Shown one piece after another: positions 45,121-56,796 of a DNA stretch of 64,000 nt. This DNA is from Eurosta solidaginis (taxonomy: Eukaryota; Arthropoda; Insecta; Diptera; Tephritidae). Each line of letters opens with the position of its first letter. The stretch's first letter is position 1. The translations under genes were made by a program, and so were the position numbers. The notes beneath the pieces are model-generated. The model saw only the letters and a program-made list of their open reading frames with translations. It had not been told where the DNA came from and ran no database searches. The stretch spans positions 344,700,302 through 344,764,301 of the forward strand of contig NC_090319.1 in NCBI RefSeq assembly GCF_040869045.1, given 5' to 3'.

Positions 45121-46005
45121 ATCCCATCCATCTCCGTTTTCTTTTTTGGTTGCGTTTAAATAGATTAAAATAAATTAAACTGAAATTGGAGCCATCTGCC
45201 ATTATGCAAGAGGATTCATTACAAGACAAATAAAGGTTATCAACCTATAAAAGTGATATTTACTCCAATACTACTTCAATGGCTTCAAGCTACGAATAAA
45301 AAAATAAAAAAACAAGTCGCAAATTTAATGTTTACACGGAAATTAATTCAACAACAAACACAAAGAACTGCACATATGTATGTATATATGTATGTATGTA
45401 TGTATTAACGTTTATATGCAAAGTTTATGCATATAAATTGCATAAAAACTCAAACTACAAACTCACAAACTACATACAATGTCGAATAGACTAACGTTCA
45501 GACGCGGCAGCCGTTTTGTTGATTGCTGATGACTATTATTTTATAGTTGATGGTTGAATGTTCGGAGGTCAAATGCTCTGCGGGTAGTTGTTAATAGAGG
45601 ATACGAGCCGGCTGACACAGAAGGTCTTATAGTAAATGTAGTACTCGTAAAGGATAGACAACTTTCTTTGCTGAGGACGAACAGTGCTTGTGTACACGAT
45701 AGCATACATATATTGAGGGTATGTGAGTATGGGCATTAGGGTGGATGGACAAAATTTGTAAAAGATGAATAAAAGTTTGCCAAGTTTTTCTGAAGGTTAA
45801 AGCTCTATAAGTTAAACTTGTGGAGTAATAATAGAATCTTTAAGTCGGCAATGATCTCGATGAATAGATTACATATTTTGAGGACTCTTACATCCACAAG
45901 AAGCGGATATGATATTTGCCAACTTCTTGTGTGCAGCTCACAAACCATTTGTACGGTTTATTTTATTATGGCGTAGGTCTTATTGCACACTGTCCGAAAA
46001 TATAT
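45121..46005. other. No gene; TATG microsatellite at 45375-45405
   Basis: AT-rich intergenic/intronic sequence. Short ORF 45554-45739 has no features. Confidence 0.45.
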
Positions 46006-46467
46006 TGTGACGAATATTAGCATCACTAAGCGATACTAGCATCACTAAGCCGATACTAAGCAGCCACTCGTATGTACGTAAATAAATCAATCATCATGTA
46101 CACACATACATATAAGGCAGCGGAGAGATACTCACAGACGCATATAACCATCAGCCGAAGTAGTACTCACATATACACACGCATATGGCTACAAAGTACA
46201 AATATACATGTATGTAGCTGGTAACCAAGCATAAAGTTCGCGATGTTACTAGACCTTCGGAGAAATGACTGAAGGAGGAAACCGTGAGTATAAAAGCAGC
46301 GCAAGCTGAGGCATTTGGTTGTGAAGTGTTATTGTGAAGTACTCTCAAAGTAGTCTAATAAAGAACATTTTGCATTATTGAATATTGGAGTGATTTATTC
46401 AACAGTTTAGCGATTCGAACGTTAGCAGATGGTTTGGAATAAGCGGAATTTCCCTAAATTCGTTACA
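46006..46467 (+). mobile_element. Solo LTR 2 (462 bp), ATAT duplication
   Basis: TGTGACGAATATTAGCATC start, AAATTCGTTACA end, ATAT on both sides (46002-46005, 46468-46471). TATA box 'gagtataaaagcagc' near 46287 and 'aataaagaac' near 46359. Very similar to LTR 1. Confidence 0.9.
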
Positions 46468-47179
46468 ATATAAAAAGCTTATTGTACAATAAAATGTGCG
46501 AAATAAGCAAATGCACAACCGTATATTTCAGAAATGTTTCGAGGGTGTTTTACCCCGTCGTTGCACACGCTGTCAGCGCAAGAATTTTAGCTTAGTTGAG
46601 AAAAAATTATAGATATGTTCTGGAATTTTATTTTCGAAATTAGTACAATTTGGGGATTATTTGCAGAGGAATTTCTGAAATATTAAGAGGCTGCTACTTC
46701 AAGAGTTTGCTAATATAGGGTGGCTACTTTTAAAGAGTTTTGCATTATTTATAGCTCTTTATCGGTATTCGTGGAATATCGTCTTAGAATGATGTCTGCA
46801 TCCTTATGGGATCAGTTGCAGATCTTTTCGGAATAAGTTCGTCTTCTTTAGGGATTAATTTGTGATTTTTTTTAATGGTTTTGGACCCATTAGATAACAA
46901 ATTTGTGACGTTTCCGTAATTAGTTAGGTACTATTTTGGGATCTGTTCGGATATCTGCGGGTTTATCAAAGATCTACCTCAGCATTAAGGAACTATTTCG
47001 AGACCGTTTCAGTTTCCTTTGGAACTACTTATTTTTTTTATTTCAAATCAGTCTATGGTGTTACAAACCGTACATAGTAGGTAACAATAAAGTTCAAATA
47101 ATTAAATGTACAAGTAACAATAAATTTACAAACTACGTAGACACAGAAAAGTATAATAATGCTTAGCTAATTATATCGG
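46468..47179. other. No recognisable gene
   Basis: Intronic-like sequence. The segment 47040-47165 may be the 3' untranslated part of the minus-strand LINE that follows. Confidence 0.4.
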
Positions 47180-47890
47180 TTAAAAGTGGTTTGAAAATGG
47201 GTTTAGGCAAAGAGAAATCGATTGCTGAAAAACTTGAGATATTATTAAATTCTGCATAGCCCTAAACATAGGTGCATTAGAGGCAAAGAGGGTCCGAGCA
47301 AAATCTGTAAAAAAAATATCTCTACTTCGAACAGACCTGTTGGAGATATGGAAACGGATACTCCTCAATGAGATATGGAGCATCAGTCGCGCCACTAATA
47401 ATGTCAAAAGCAAAAGTGAGCGAAAGAATGGTTCTTCCACAATGAAGTACTGAAGGCTTAGAGTGTACCTCTTTCTTTATACGAGGGAATCAGCTCAGAG
47501 GAATTCAGCGAACGCAACGCAAATCGAACAAAAGTTCTTTTAGGCTTATGAGTGTACCTCTTTCTTTATACGAGGGAATCGGCTCAGAGGAATTCAGCGA
47601 ACGTAACACAAATCGAACAAAAGTTCTTTGCACACATTCAAGCCTCATGATATCAATGAAACAAGTATATTCCAGCTTAGAATGAACGAGCGACGTGAGC
47701 AATAATTTAAGGGTATATGGGTCAGTTAAATCTGAGCTAAAACTCGGAATGAAACCCAGAACTGAATACGACTTAGCAATGGTAGAGTTTAAATGAGTCG
47801 TAAAAGAGAATGTGGAATCAAAAACTACCCCTAAGTCCTTAATCTCGCTAAGAGTTGAGAGACGGGTACCGTTAGGTAATTTTTACAAAG
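47180..47890 (-). pseudogene. LINE RT C-terminal fragment (Jockey-like) with 89-bp tandem duplication
   Basis: Reading down from 47890: 'LPNGTRLSTLSEIKDLGVVFDS' pieces (the 'iKDLGv.fDs' block, ~47840-47800), 'LTSLVHSKLEYTCFI' (~47700-47655, normally 'tSLVRSkLEYas'), 'LECVQRTFVRFVLRSLN' (~47640-47590), and, after the duplication, 'SVRSRDIFFTDFARTLFASNAP' (~47340-47275). An 89-bp segment ('gagtgtacctctttc...') occurs twice in tandem at 47461 and 47550, which breaks the frame. Confidence 0.8.
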
Positions 47891-48059
47891 TGTATTGGAA
47901 CTATTTCGGTACCAATTAAGAAAATGTTTGTATTATTTCGACATATACTCAAGAATCAATAGTTTGAGCAAAACATACTCGGATTTCGGGCAAAATAAAA
48001 TTTAAATTGGTTGGGGGCGTTGGACAGACCACTTTTTTAAATAAGTTTTATATAATAAT

Positions 48060-48450
48060 CTCGTCAATCTCGGCCTAGAAACTTTGACGCCTATAAGACA
48101 CACTCACCGAACTTTTTTATTAGATTACCTCTGATATTGATGAGTTATTCGTTTGTCATCGATAAAAACTGATAACCACCATTCATTGGTCCTTTATTGG
48201 TTTTTTATCGACAGCGCATCGGATTTTTATGGGTTGGTAATTTTTTTATTGTTGAGGAGTTATCGGTATGTTGTTGTCATGTTATCCGTTTTTTATCGAT
48301 GAGTTATCAATATAAATTTTTCTAATAGTATCCAATAACAAGCCAATAACATGTAGATAATAGGCCAATAATAAACCGGTAACTCGTACAGAATGCTTGT
48401 TATCGATAAATAAACGGCAGCCTATTGTTACCGAAGCGATAACATGTCCA
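48060..48450. repeat. Degenerate array of TTATCGAT / CGATAAC motifs
   Basis: 'ttatcgataaa', 'gttatcggt', 'tttttatcgatgagttatc', 'cgataac' and variants recur at irregular ~20-45 bp spacing. A related array lies at 52060-52640. Confidence 0.6.
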
Positions 48451-48589
48451 TCACTAGGTACAAATACATCTCAGTGAACCAAATCAGTTTGACTGTGCAT
48501 TTGGGGTCCAAGTTTTTTAACTTCCAAATGGTAGTGTCACCGCAGAATTTTTTTTAGCTGATTCCAAAAACAGACTGGAATTGATTTTC

Positions 48590-48910
48590 GGAGCCGCAAT
48601 GGAAAAGGAAAGACAAAGAAAGATAAAGTAGGAGATATGAAGGGAAATAAATTTAAGATGAAATGAAAAAGGGCAGAAGTGGAAAAGGAAAGATAAAAGC
48701 TAAATGGAAAGAAAGTTGAAAGGAGCTGCGTGGGAACAGAAGCTATATTGAGGGAAACGAGAGGGAGAGGAAGAAGAATATGAAGAGAAATAAGAGGGAG
48801 AAGGAGTAGGGCAAAAATAAAAAAGGAAAGCAAATGCATAGTGAAAGAGAGCAGGAGTATAAGAAAGGGGTTTTGAAGGCATAAAACACGAGAAAATGGA
48901 GCAAGGTTTG
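48590..48910. repeat. Purine-rich tract
   Basis: Strong A/G bias on the + strand ('gaaaaaggg', 'agagggagagg'). The minus-strand ORFs (S/L/F/P-rich) are artefacts of this bias. Confidence 0.75.
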
Positions 48911-49084
48911 TAGAGAGAAAAAAATATTAACTTAAGTAAAATGCAGCAAAAAGTGAAAAGGGGGCATTCCCCTTCCATTATAAAGCACGTCAGAATAGAC
49001 CAAATACTCATATTTAGCAAAATAAAACACATATTTAGTATGGAAGGCTCTCATTGAGCCAGGGGTGTGAAGCGAGATGAGCTA

Positions 49085-49260
49085 GATGGTTCCAAGTGGT
49101 CAAACTAAATCGTTCCTCAGATTATCGGGCTAGTACCTCAAAGGTGGTTCTTATCGGCACGTGCCAGATCTATATCTGACAAAGGACCATCAACATCAAT
49201 AAAACTGCTGAAAATCTACGTGGAGTGCCTTTATCGGTACAAGAAAAAGGAGACGTGGAT
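49085..49260 (+). mobile_element. Decayed relative of the SINE-like element at 23030-23448
   Basis: 'cgggctagtacctcaaaggtgg', 'ccagatctatatctgac' and 'aaaggaccatcaacatc' follow the minus-strand order of the element nested in the LINE ('cgggctagcacc', 'ccggatctgtatccgg', 'aaaggaccatcacatc'). Confidence 0.65.
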
Positions 49261-50032
49261 TCCGAAAATATTTAACTTGCCCTAATAGTTGAGTTGTAGC
49301 CTGATATTAAATGTGCGTTTGTTAGCATTTACGAGCAACGAAAGCAATCAAAAACCGATGTGAATGATAGCATGCTCAATGAGAAATTAAATAAAGAAAG
49401 GAGGAGACTCAGTTAAACGCTTGAGCACACGCCAGGTCTGAGCAACAACACTCGATTACTTATGCACTGGCAACATTGTTTGTTCTTCTACCACTGACTG
49501 TAATCACCTATCAGGGAGAGTGACTGATTGTTACAGTAGAGACAGCACAAGCACACACACTATTGTAAATATACAGTCTCTACACAACTGCAGTATGCCA
49601 ACATAGATGAACGCCCAACTTAAGTTAGAGGCAAGTAGAAGACAGCTGTCTCTATATAACAATGCCTCTTTTTAAGCACCTCAGCCAATTCATTAGAACT
49701 GAGTATACCTCATTGCATTTGTATTGGTGGTAAGCATGTTCACAAAGAAACATTCAAAGGATATACATATAACGGACGATATGGCGGACAGGTGAACAAT
49801 GGTTATTGGTAAATTCAAGGCTATTTTTGCGGCTGGTAAAATTGACCTAAATATTTTGCTCAATGACCTAATCATCAGGGTTATACCAATTTGAGTTAGC
49901 TTATATATTGGGGTATCGTCTATTGTTGCTGCAACCGTCAACAAACTTAGAGCACAATAGACAATAATCGCATTCAATTTTATGTCAACATTTACAGCAT
50001 CGTCGATAGAGTACAATTGACGTATATAATAT
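49261..50032. other. No recognisable gene
   Basis: The minus-strand ORF 49693-50016 (107 codons) has no motif that I recognise; no splice or domain support. Confidence 0.35.
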
Positions 50033-50491
50033 TGTAAAGAATTTAGGGAAACTATTCAGTAGTGCAAAATGGTCTTTATTAGATTACTTTGGGAGTAGTA
50101 CAATTATACTCCACAATTATAATTCACTTCGCAACTAATAGGATGTTTAAATCAAACTGATTACTGACTACTCAGCTTTCGCTGCTTTTATACTCTCTGT
50201 TGCCTCGTTCACCTATTTCTCCTAAGGTATAGTAACTTCGCGAACTTCATGCTTGGTTACCACCCATATATGTGCATGTATATTTGTAGTTTATAGTCTC
50301 TCGGATCTCCATGTTCGTGTGTATATGTGAGTACTACTTCGGCTGATGGTTACATGTGTTTATGAGTATCTCTCCGTTGCCTTGTATGTATGTGTGTAGA
50401 TGATGATTGATTTCTTTACGTATATACGGATGGCTGCTTAGTATCGGCTTAGTGATGGTATTATCGCTTAGCGATGTTAATATTCGTCACA
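50033..50491 (-). mobile_element. Solo LTR 3 (459 bp), ATAT duplication
   Basis: Complement of the family: left end TGTAAAGAATTTAGG, right end ATATTCGTCACA, ATAT on both sides (50029-50032, 50492-50495). TATA box on the minus strand at about 50195 ('tttatactctc'). Confidence 0.9.
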
Positions 50492-50495
50492 ATAT

Positions 50496-51340
50496 GTAAT
50501 GTAATGATTTCAAAAAGAAATGCAAAAACTCGTACAACAACAAAGTTAATGTCCAACAAAACTTAACCTGTCCTGCTCTCAGGACAAACAAAAATTCTCT
50601 ACTTTAACATAACGGAGCTAAACGGCATAATAAATCTCTGATCTGAAGTTAAATATTTTGCCATGAATCTCAACTCCAAAATAAGCTGGTGTAAATAACG
50701 TCGAGTTGGTATGAAGGAAAATTCTGTCAGCCCACAACACCTGCAAAAGGGCTTTAAGGAGGAACTGGGGACACTCATCGCATATCATCCATAACATGTA
50801 TAACTGTCATTCGACCGATATTTACATATAGAGCATTTGTCTGGTGGATGGCGCTATACAAAAATAGCAACCAACAGAGAGTTGGGAAGGTGCAAAGGTG
50901 CCGTGAGCGGCGCACCTTAGGAAGGTTTAAACATAATTTTTTCCATTGCTACCTTTAGAGGTGTTAACGCAGGGATTGCCCGCGAAGGAGATTCTACGAC
51001 TAAGAGAATGCAACATGTGGAAATCAACCAAATGAGTACTCAAGGATATACCCAAGACAGCCGGTTTTATGTAAACGAGTGACTCCGGATTTTTCCCGAC
51101 CAAAGGCTGTCGTTTCAGTGTAACTCCATTTAATTTATTGCGTCTCACCCACAAATTTTCATCCTCCCAGCAGATCCTTGCAGCGGGACTGCGCCATATT
51201 ATCCTGCTCCCGACGGGAGTTTCTGGGCTAGACCCCAAAACCCGTCGTCCCCGTAACTTTTACTAATCTTTTGTGGCGCCTTACTCTTCACGCCCAAGGG
51301 CGTCTCGTAGCCTGCGGCTTAGCCCCTATCATCCGACAAC
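50496..51340. other. Unclassified, probably old transposon DNA
   Basis: The GC-richer part 50900-51250 has a minus-strand ORF of 103 codons without recognised motifs. The adjoining Jockey-like piece suggests transposon origin. Confidence 0.35.
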
Positions 51341-51730
51341 CTATCCATACTCCTTTTGCTCGAGCGATCTGCCGGCTTCATTACTACTGAAAAACGTACT
51401 TTTATCAATTTCAAAAGAGGAAAGTGGGAAGATTACACAACTTATACAGGCAATCGTGTTGCTGTCCCGATTAATGCCCGTCAAGGGGAACGTGCTTTCC
51501 GCAAGGTCATCGAATCGGCTTCGGCTCGTTCTATTCCCGCCGGAAGAATTCCAGATATTTGGACACATTTTCCAGCAGAGGCCGCTGCATTAGAGTCCAT
51601 CGTGATAAATTCAGACGTTCGTAAGGCATCTATCTCAATGTCTCCCTCTGCTTATGTGCCTGGGCACAGCGATAAGAAGGGAATCAATTTGCAAATGAGA
51701 TGGCCAGAAAAAGTTTCGAAAAAGATATGA
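51341..51730 (+). pseudogene. Jockey-like linker/RT fragment
   Basis: 'TEKRTFINFKRGKWEDYT' and 'NARQGERAFRK' with 'IPAGRIPDIWTHFPAEAA' correspond block by block to the minus-strand element at 22680-22480, so this is the same family in + orientation. After about 51600 a different sequence ('PGHSDKKGIN') follows, so this is a short fragment with a chimeric end. Confidence 0.8.
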
Positions 51731-52059
51731 GCGATGCGAGCAACTCCGTACGACCAACGCTGGATTATATCTTAGCGTGAGTCAACCAGGAAGATTGCAA
51801 GGTCTCAAATTAATCTGCAGTGAGAGTGCTCTCCGAGGGTGGCGTATACCAACAAACTGCCTCTGCAGAAGCTGTAAGAATAAGGGATAATAGGAGTAGT
51901 CGATTATTTTCTTTCTCTGCCGATGTTTAGGAGTAAAGAGGTAATTTTACCAGAAACAAATAATTTGGGCTTTTTGAGAGGGGGCTTGTAGTCACCGTTT
52001 TCGCATGGATGTTTTGACCATATCTTTTTCATAAAAAACTGCTGGGCCGTAAAAAGCAA
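51731..52059. other. No recognisable gene
   Basis: Short stretch between the LINE fragment and the CGATA array. Confidence 0.4.
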
Positions 52060-52640
52060 AGCGATAGCACGCCAATAATAACTCCGATGGGAAATAGATC
52101 GTTTTTCGATATTACAATGATAAGTTTTCGGTAACAAGTCGGCAGCGAATGGATAACACACCGAAAGCAAATCGACGGCTTTCCTATACAAAATCGATAT
52201 TTTTTTTATAACAAAAATATTTTTTTTTTATAACAAACCGATAGCTTACAATAAGAAATCGTTAACACGCCGACAATATACTGGCAGCACTCTGACAACA
52301 AATCGATAAATTTTCGATAAAAAATCGATAAATGTTTGATAAAAAATCGATAACGTTTTAATTCGAAAACTTTTTGATAATATATCGTTAACTTTTCAAA
52401 ATAAAATCGATAACTTTCCGATAGCAAATCTATACATATTTGATAACAAATCGATAGCAATTGTGTAACGTATCGACATCTTTTTGTTAAAAAATCTATA
52501 GTTTTCCATTAAAAATATTTTTTCTTTCGACAGAAAATCGATAACACACCAATAAGACATTTCTACCTCTTCAATATCACACCTATGATAACGCATCAAA
52601 ACAAACCGTAAGCACTTCGATGACAAATGGACAACATGTC
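52060..52640. repeat. CGATAA-rich minisatellite, ~22-bp period
   Basis: 'aatcgataa' occurs at 52301, 52323 and 52345, 22 bp apart, with half-period 'ttcgataa' units between. Flanking units are looser. By eye there are about a dozen CGATA motifs. The three minus-strand ORFs of 76-95 codons read this array and are not genes. Confidence 0.75.
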
Positions 52641-54343
52641 GTCCGGTTTCGGTTCCGGCTTAGGTCTTGGCTTCGGTTTTGACTTTTAATTTTTAATTTC
52701 CTCTCCCCTACTTTTTTCCTTTCGTTTATTTTCTTCTCTTCTATTCTATTCTTTTGTTTCCTTTCCTTTTCTTTTCTTGACCTTGCCCTACCTGATTTCG
52801 CTTATACTCCACCACATACATACACACATTGTCCCATATGCAATACCTGCGTACCAGTAAAACTACTTCAACATATATGTACATACATTAGAGCGGGTCA
52901 AATTGTATGGATGGATTTTTTCCCATCAGGAGTATAGCAAAAACGTAATCTACAGATGATTGCAAGAAAAATTGCTGAAGACACCATAGCTCTAAGTCCG
53001 ATTTCGAGGCTCCGATTTTTGGAAAACGGATATTTTGGCATGAATTTCGGGTTTGGCCAAAAAATCGTCATAGCTTCTGAAAGAATTATAGGAAAAATAT
53101 CATATTAGGCTTACTTTAAAGGCATTTTACGTACACTTCAGAATTTGTATTAATATCTATAGTGTTTTTGAATTTTAGTAGAGTCATCAGGCTTAAATTA
53201 TGAGAAATTTGCCGAAACTGAACTTTTAAATACTATATTATCATTTTTAACAAATTTCTTATGGAAGTTTTTTTCTTTACAGCTAAAATAAGTTCAGAAT
53301 ATTTCCAACAACTTTCATTCAGACAGTTTTTCTTTTTTCGAATTCGTTTTAGTAGAAAAAAATGTTTGCTTTTTACTTGAAAATAAAGGTTTTTTTTGAA
53401 AATTTTTTTCTACTAAAACGAATTCGAAAAAAGAAAAACTGTCTGAATGAAAGTTGCTGGAAATATTCTGAACTTATTTTAGCTGTAAAAAAAAAAATTT
53501 AATTGTTAACAAGTAAGAAAGGCTAAGTTCGGTTGTAACCGAACATTACATACTCAGCTGAGAGCTTTGGAGACAAAATAAGGGAAAATGACCATGTAGG
53601 AAAATGAACCTAGGGTAACCCTGGAATGTGTTTGTATGACATGGGTGTCAAATGGAAGGTATTAAAGAGTATTTTAAAAGGGAGTGTATAGGTTGACGCC
53701 ATTTCGGGACATCGCCATAAAGGTGGACCAGGGGTGACTCTAGAATGTGCTTGTACGATATGGGAATCAAATGAAAGGCATTAATGAATATTTTAAAAGG
53801 TAGTGGGCCTTAGTTCTGTAGGTGGACGCCTTTTCGAGATATCGTCATAAAGGTGGACCAGGGGTGACTCTAGAATGTGTTTGTACGATATGGGAATCAA
53901 ATGAAAGGTGTTAATGAGTATTTTAAAATGGAGTGGGCCTTAGTTCTATAGATGGACGCCTTTTCGAGCTATCGCCATAAAGGTGGACCAGGGGTGCTAT
54001 AGAATGTTTTTGTACGATATGCGTATCAAACGAAAGGTGTTAATGCGTATTTTAAAAGGAAGTGGCCTTTAGTTGTATATGTGAAGGCGTTTTCGAGATA
54101 TCGAATGTGGACTAGGGTGGCCCAGAACATCATCTGTCGGGTACCGCTAATTTATTTATATGTGTAATACCACGAACAGTATTCCTGCCATGGTTCCAAG
54201 GGCTTTTGATTTCGCCCTGCAGAACTTTTTCATTTCTTCTACTTAATATGGTAGGTGTCACACCCATTTTACAAAGTTTTTTTCTAAAGTTATATTTTGC
54301 GTCAATAAACCAATCAAATTACCATGTTTCATCCCTTTTTTCA

Positions 54344-55940
54344 TCTATATATATAAAAAGAGGTGTACATTTTGATTGTCACTCCATAACTCGAGAACGG
54401 CTCGACAGATTGCCATGAAATTTTTAGGAAAGATACAGGAAGGAGAGATGATGGTTAGTTGATTTTGAAATCCCAAATCGGTTTAGCCATATATATACAA
54501 AAATCAAATCCTTTGTGTGTGTGTGTTCGCTATGGAAACGTATTTCCCACACATCAATGATCACTAAATTTTGGTTAGGGGTTCCTTCGGTCAACGGGAA
54601 GGTTTTAGGCTAAAAATAATTTCGATATATAAAAGGGGCGTGACACCTCCCATACAAATGGAATCTTTGGTACTGCATACCTTTGAAGGTATACATGCCA
54701 GAACATTGAAATTCAATGAGGAGTTATATGAGGTCAATCCCTAACACCACCAAGAAAATTCGGAATTTGGAGAAAGAGGGCGTGGCACCTCCCATACAAA
54801 TGGAATCTTTAGTAATGCATAACTTTGAAGGTATACATGCCAGAACATTGAAATTCAGTAGAGAGTTATATGAGGTCAATCCCTAACACCACCAAGAAAA
54901 TGCGGAATTTGGAAAAGGGGGCGTGGAACCTCCCATTCAAATAGAATCTTTGGTACTGCATAACTTTGAAGGTATACATGCCAGAACATTGAAATTCAGT
55001 AAGGAGTTATTTGAGGTCAATCCTTACAACCACCAAGAAAATATGGAATTGGGAAAATGGGGGCGTGGCACCTCCCATACAAATGGAATATATTATACTG
55101 CATATATCTGGATGTCGTAATGGTAGGATAATTAAAATTGGTAAGGAGCTATGTGACGTTAAGTCCTAAAACCTTCAGTAAAATGTGGAATGGGGAAAAC
55201 TATGGCTGCCGTACACACTTAAGTAATTTAACACCTACAGTTTGACTGCATTGTTGAGTTTAGCTGTTATGCCTTTTGGACGTTTAGTAATCTGCCCCTG
55301 TTAAAAAAATTGTTTAGCTTCAGTCTATCTACATCTTCTATAAAAATCAAATTCTGTGTGTGTGTTCCCTATGAAAACGTGTTTGCTATACTTCGATCAT
55401 CACCAAATTTTGGCTAGAGGTTCCTACGATCAAGACGAAAGTTTTTCATATTTCAGAATTAAGAATTTTAAATTTAAATATTTTTGTTTTTTGGCTATGC
55501 GAAAGAACTATCTTAGCTCCCAAAAATGATCATGTTAACAAAATCAATGATCGCTTTCAAAATCAATTTCCTGGTGAAGTGACGAAATATAAATCGATCG
55601 ACACAGTTACAGATGAAGATAAAATTGTGAATTATCCAAATGAATTTCTATACTCTTAGAGCCTGCGCATATATCAACTTTGAAAATTGGCTCACCAGTC
55701 ATGCTTCTTCGGAATGTAATCAAAGCAACAATCATCAGCGGTAAAAGCAATACAATAATATAAAATAAGATACAATAAGATACAAGAATAAAATTTTTAG
55801 CAGAAAATTGCACCAAATATGCGTACAAAATTCAATTCAATTTACAGAACAATAAATTAAATTATCAACAAACAAAACAGAAAAAATAACGCAACATCCA
55901 TTCGATCTCGGGCGTTACAACGTGCGCCTGGTAAAGCTAG
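54344..55940 (+). mobile_element. Helitron (1597 bp) with both ends
   Basis: 5' end A|TCTATATATATAAAAAG. 3' end: hairpin GCGTT..AACG then 'ctggtaaagCTAG|T'. The flanking repeat resumes at the T, so insertion was between A and T without duplication. The interior carries four ~130-bp direct repeats ('ctcccatacaaatggaat' at about 54648, 54790, 54932 and 55071) and a helicase remnant near the 3' end. Confidence 0.9.
55490..55760 (+). pseudogene. Helitron helicase C-terminal remnant
   Basis: + strand 'ERTILAPKNDHVNKINDRF' then 'NQFPGEVTKYKSIDTVTDED' and 'NYPNEFLYS' are the Pif1-type helicase blocks before the 'GSPi' region. A stop and a deletion follow. Compare the minus-strand copy at 34390-34910. 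Confidence 0.8.
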
Positions 55941-56796
55941 TTTGGTATAGAATTATGGCATTTTTTTCATTTTTCGTAAATTTCGATATCGAAAAAGTGG
56001 GCGTGGTCATAGTCGGATTTCGGCCATTTTTTATAATAAAATAAAGGGAGTTCAGATAAGTACGTGAACTAAGTTTAGTAAAGATATATCGATTTTTGCT
56101 CAAGTTATCGTGTTAAGGGCCGGGCGGAAGGACAGACGGTCGACTGTGTATAAAAACTGGGCGTGGCTTCAACCGATTTCGCCCATTTTCACAGAAAACA
56201 GTTTTCGTCATAGAATCTATGCCCCTACCAAATTCCACAAGGATTGGTAAATTTTTGTTCGACTTATGGCACTAAAAATATTCTAGACAAATTAAATGAA
56301 AAAGGGCGGAGCCACGCCCATTTTGAAATTTTCTTTTATTTTTGTATTTTGTTGCACTATATCATTACTGGAGTTGAATGTTGACATAAGTTACTCATAT
56401 ACTGTAAAGATATTCAATTTTTTGTTATAATTTGACTTAAAAAAAATTTTTTTTTTAATAGTCGTCATGCGATTTTGCTAATTTTTATTTAAATTCGATA
56501 TCGAAATAAAATTCAAAAACACTATAGATATTAATACAGATTCTGTAATGTACGTAAAATACCTTTAAAGTAAGCCCAATACGATATTTTTCCTATGATT
56601 CTATCAGAAGCTGTGAAGATTTTTTGGCCAAACCCTACATTCAAATGCAAAATATCTATTTTGCAAAAGTGGGACCTCGAAATCGGACTTAGAGCTATGG
56701 TGTCTTCAGCAATTTTTCTTAGAATCATCTGTAGATTACGTTTTTGCTATACTCCTGATGGGAAAAAATCCATCCATAGGATTTGACCCGCTCTAA

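Larger units (their letters stand above)
53508..56480 (-). repeat. High-copy repeat copy R4, interrupted by a Helitron
   Basis: Complement of the family: 'aacaagtaagaaaggctaag' at 53508, ~130-bp tandem units at 53620-54110, then a break at 54343. It resumes at 55941 with 'tttggtatagaattatgg', exactly the next bases in R2 and R5. Its distal end (5' end of the family) is truncated near 56480. Confidence 0.88.
52888..56796. mobile_element. Large fold-back element 4 (TTAGAGCGGGTC), outermost of a three-level nest
   Basis: Left terminus TTAGAGCGGGTCAAAT at 52888 and its complement ending at 56796. The outer arms match over ~290 bp in inverted orientation ('cccatcaggagtatagc', 'agctctaagtccgattt', 'aaacactatagatatta'). 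Inner arms 53255-53375 and 53400-53500 are also inverted ('aattcgttttagtag', 'ctgtctgaatgaaagtt'). The right arm is split by high-copy repeat R4, itself split by a Helitron; ~90 bp of the arm appear missing at the junction. Confidence 0.88.

Noticed and set aside
51904..52626. Three minus-strand ORFs of 76-95 residues
   Set aside because: They translate the CGATAA-rich array.
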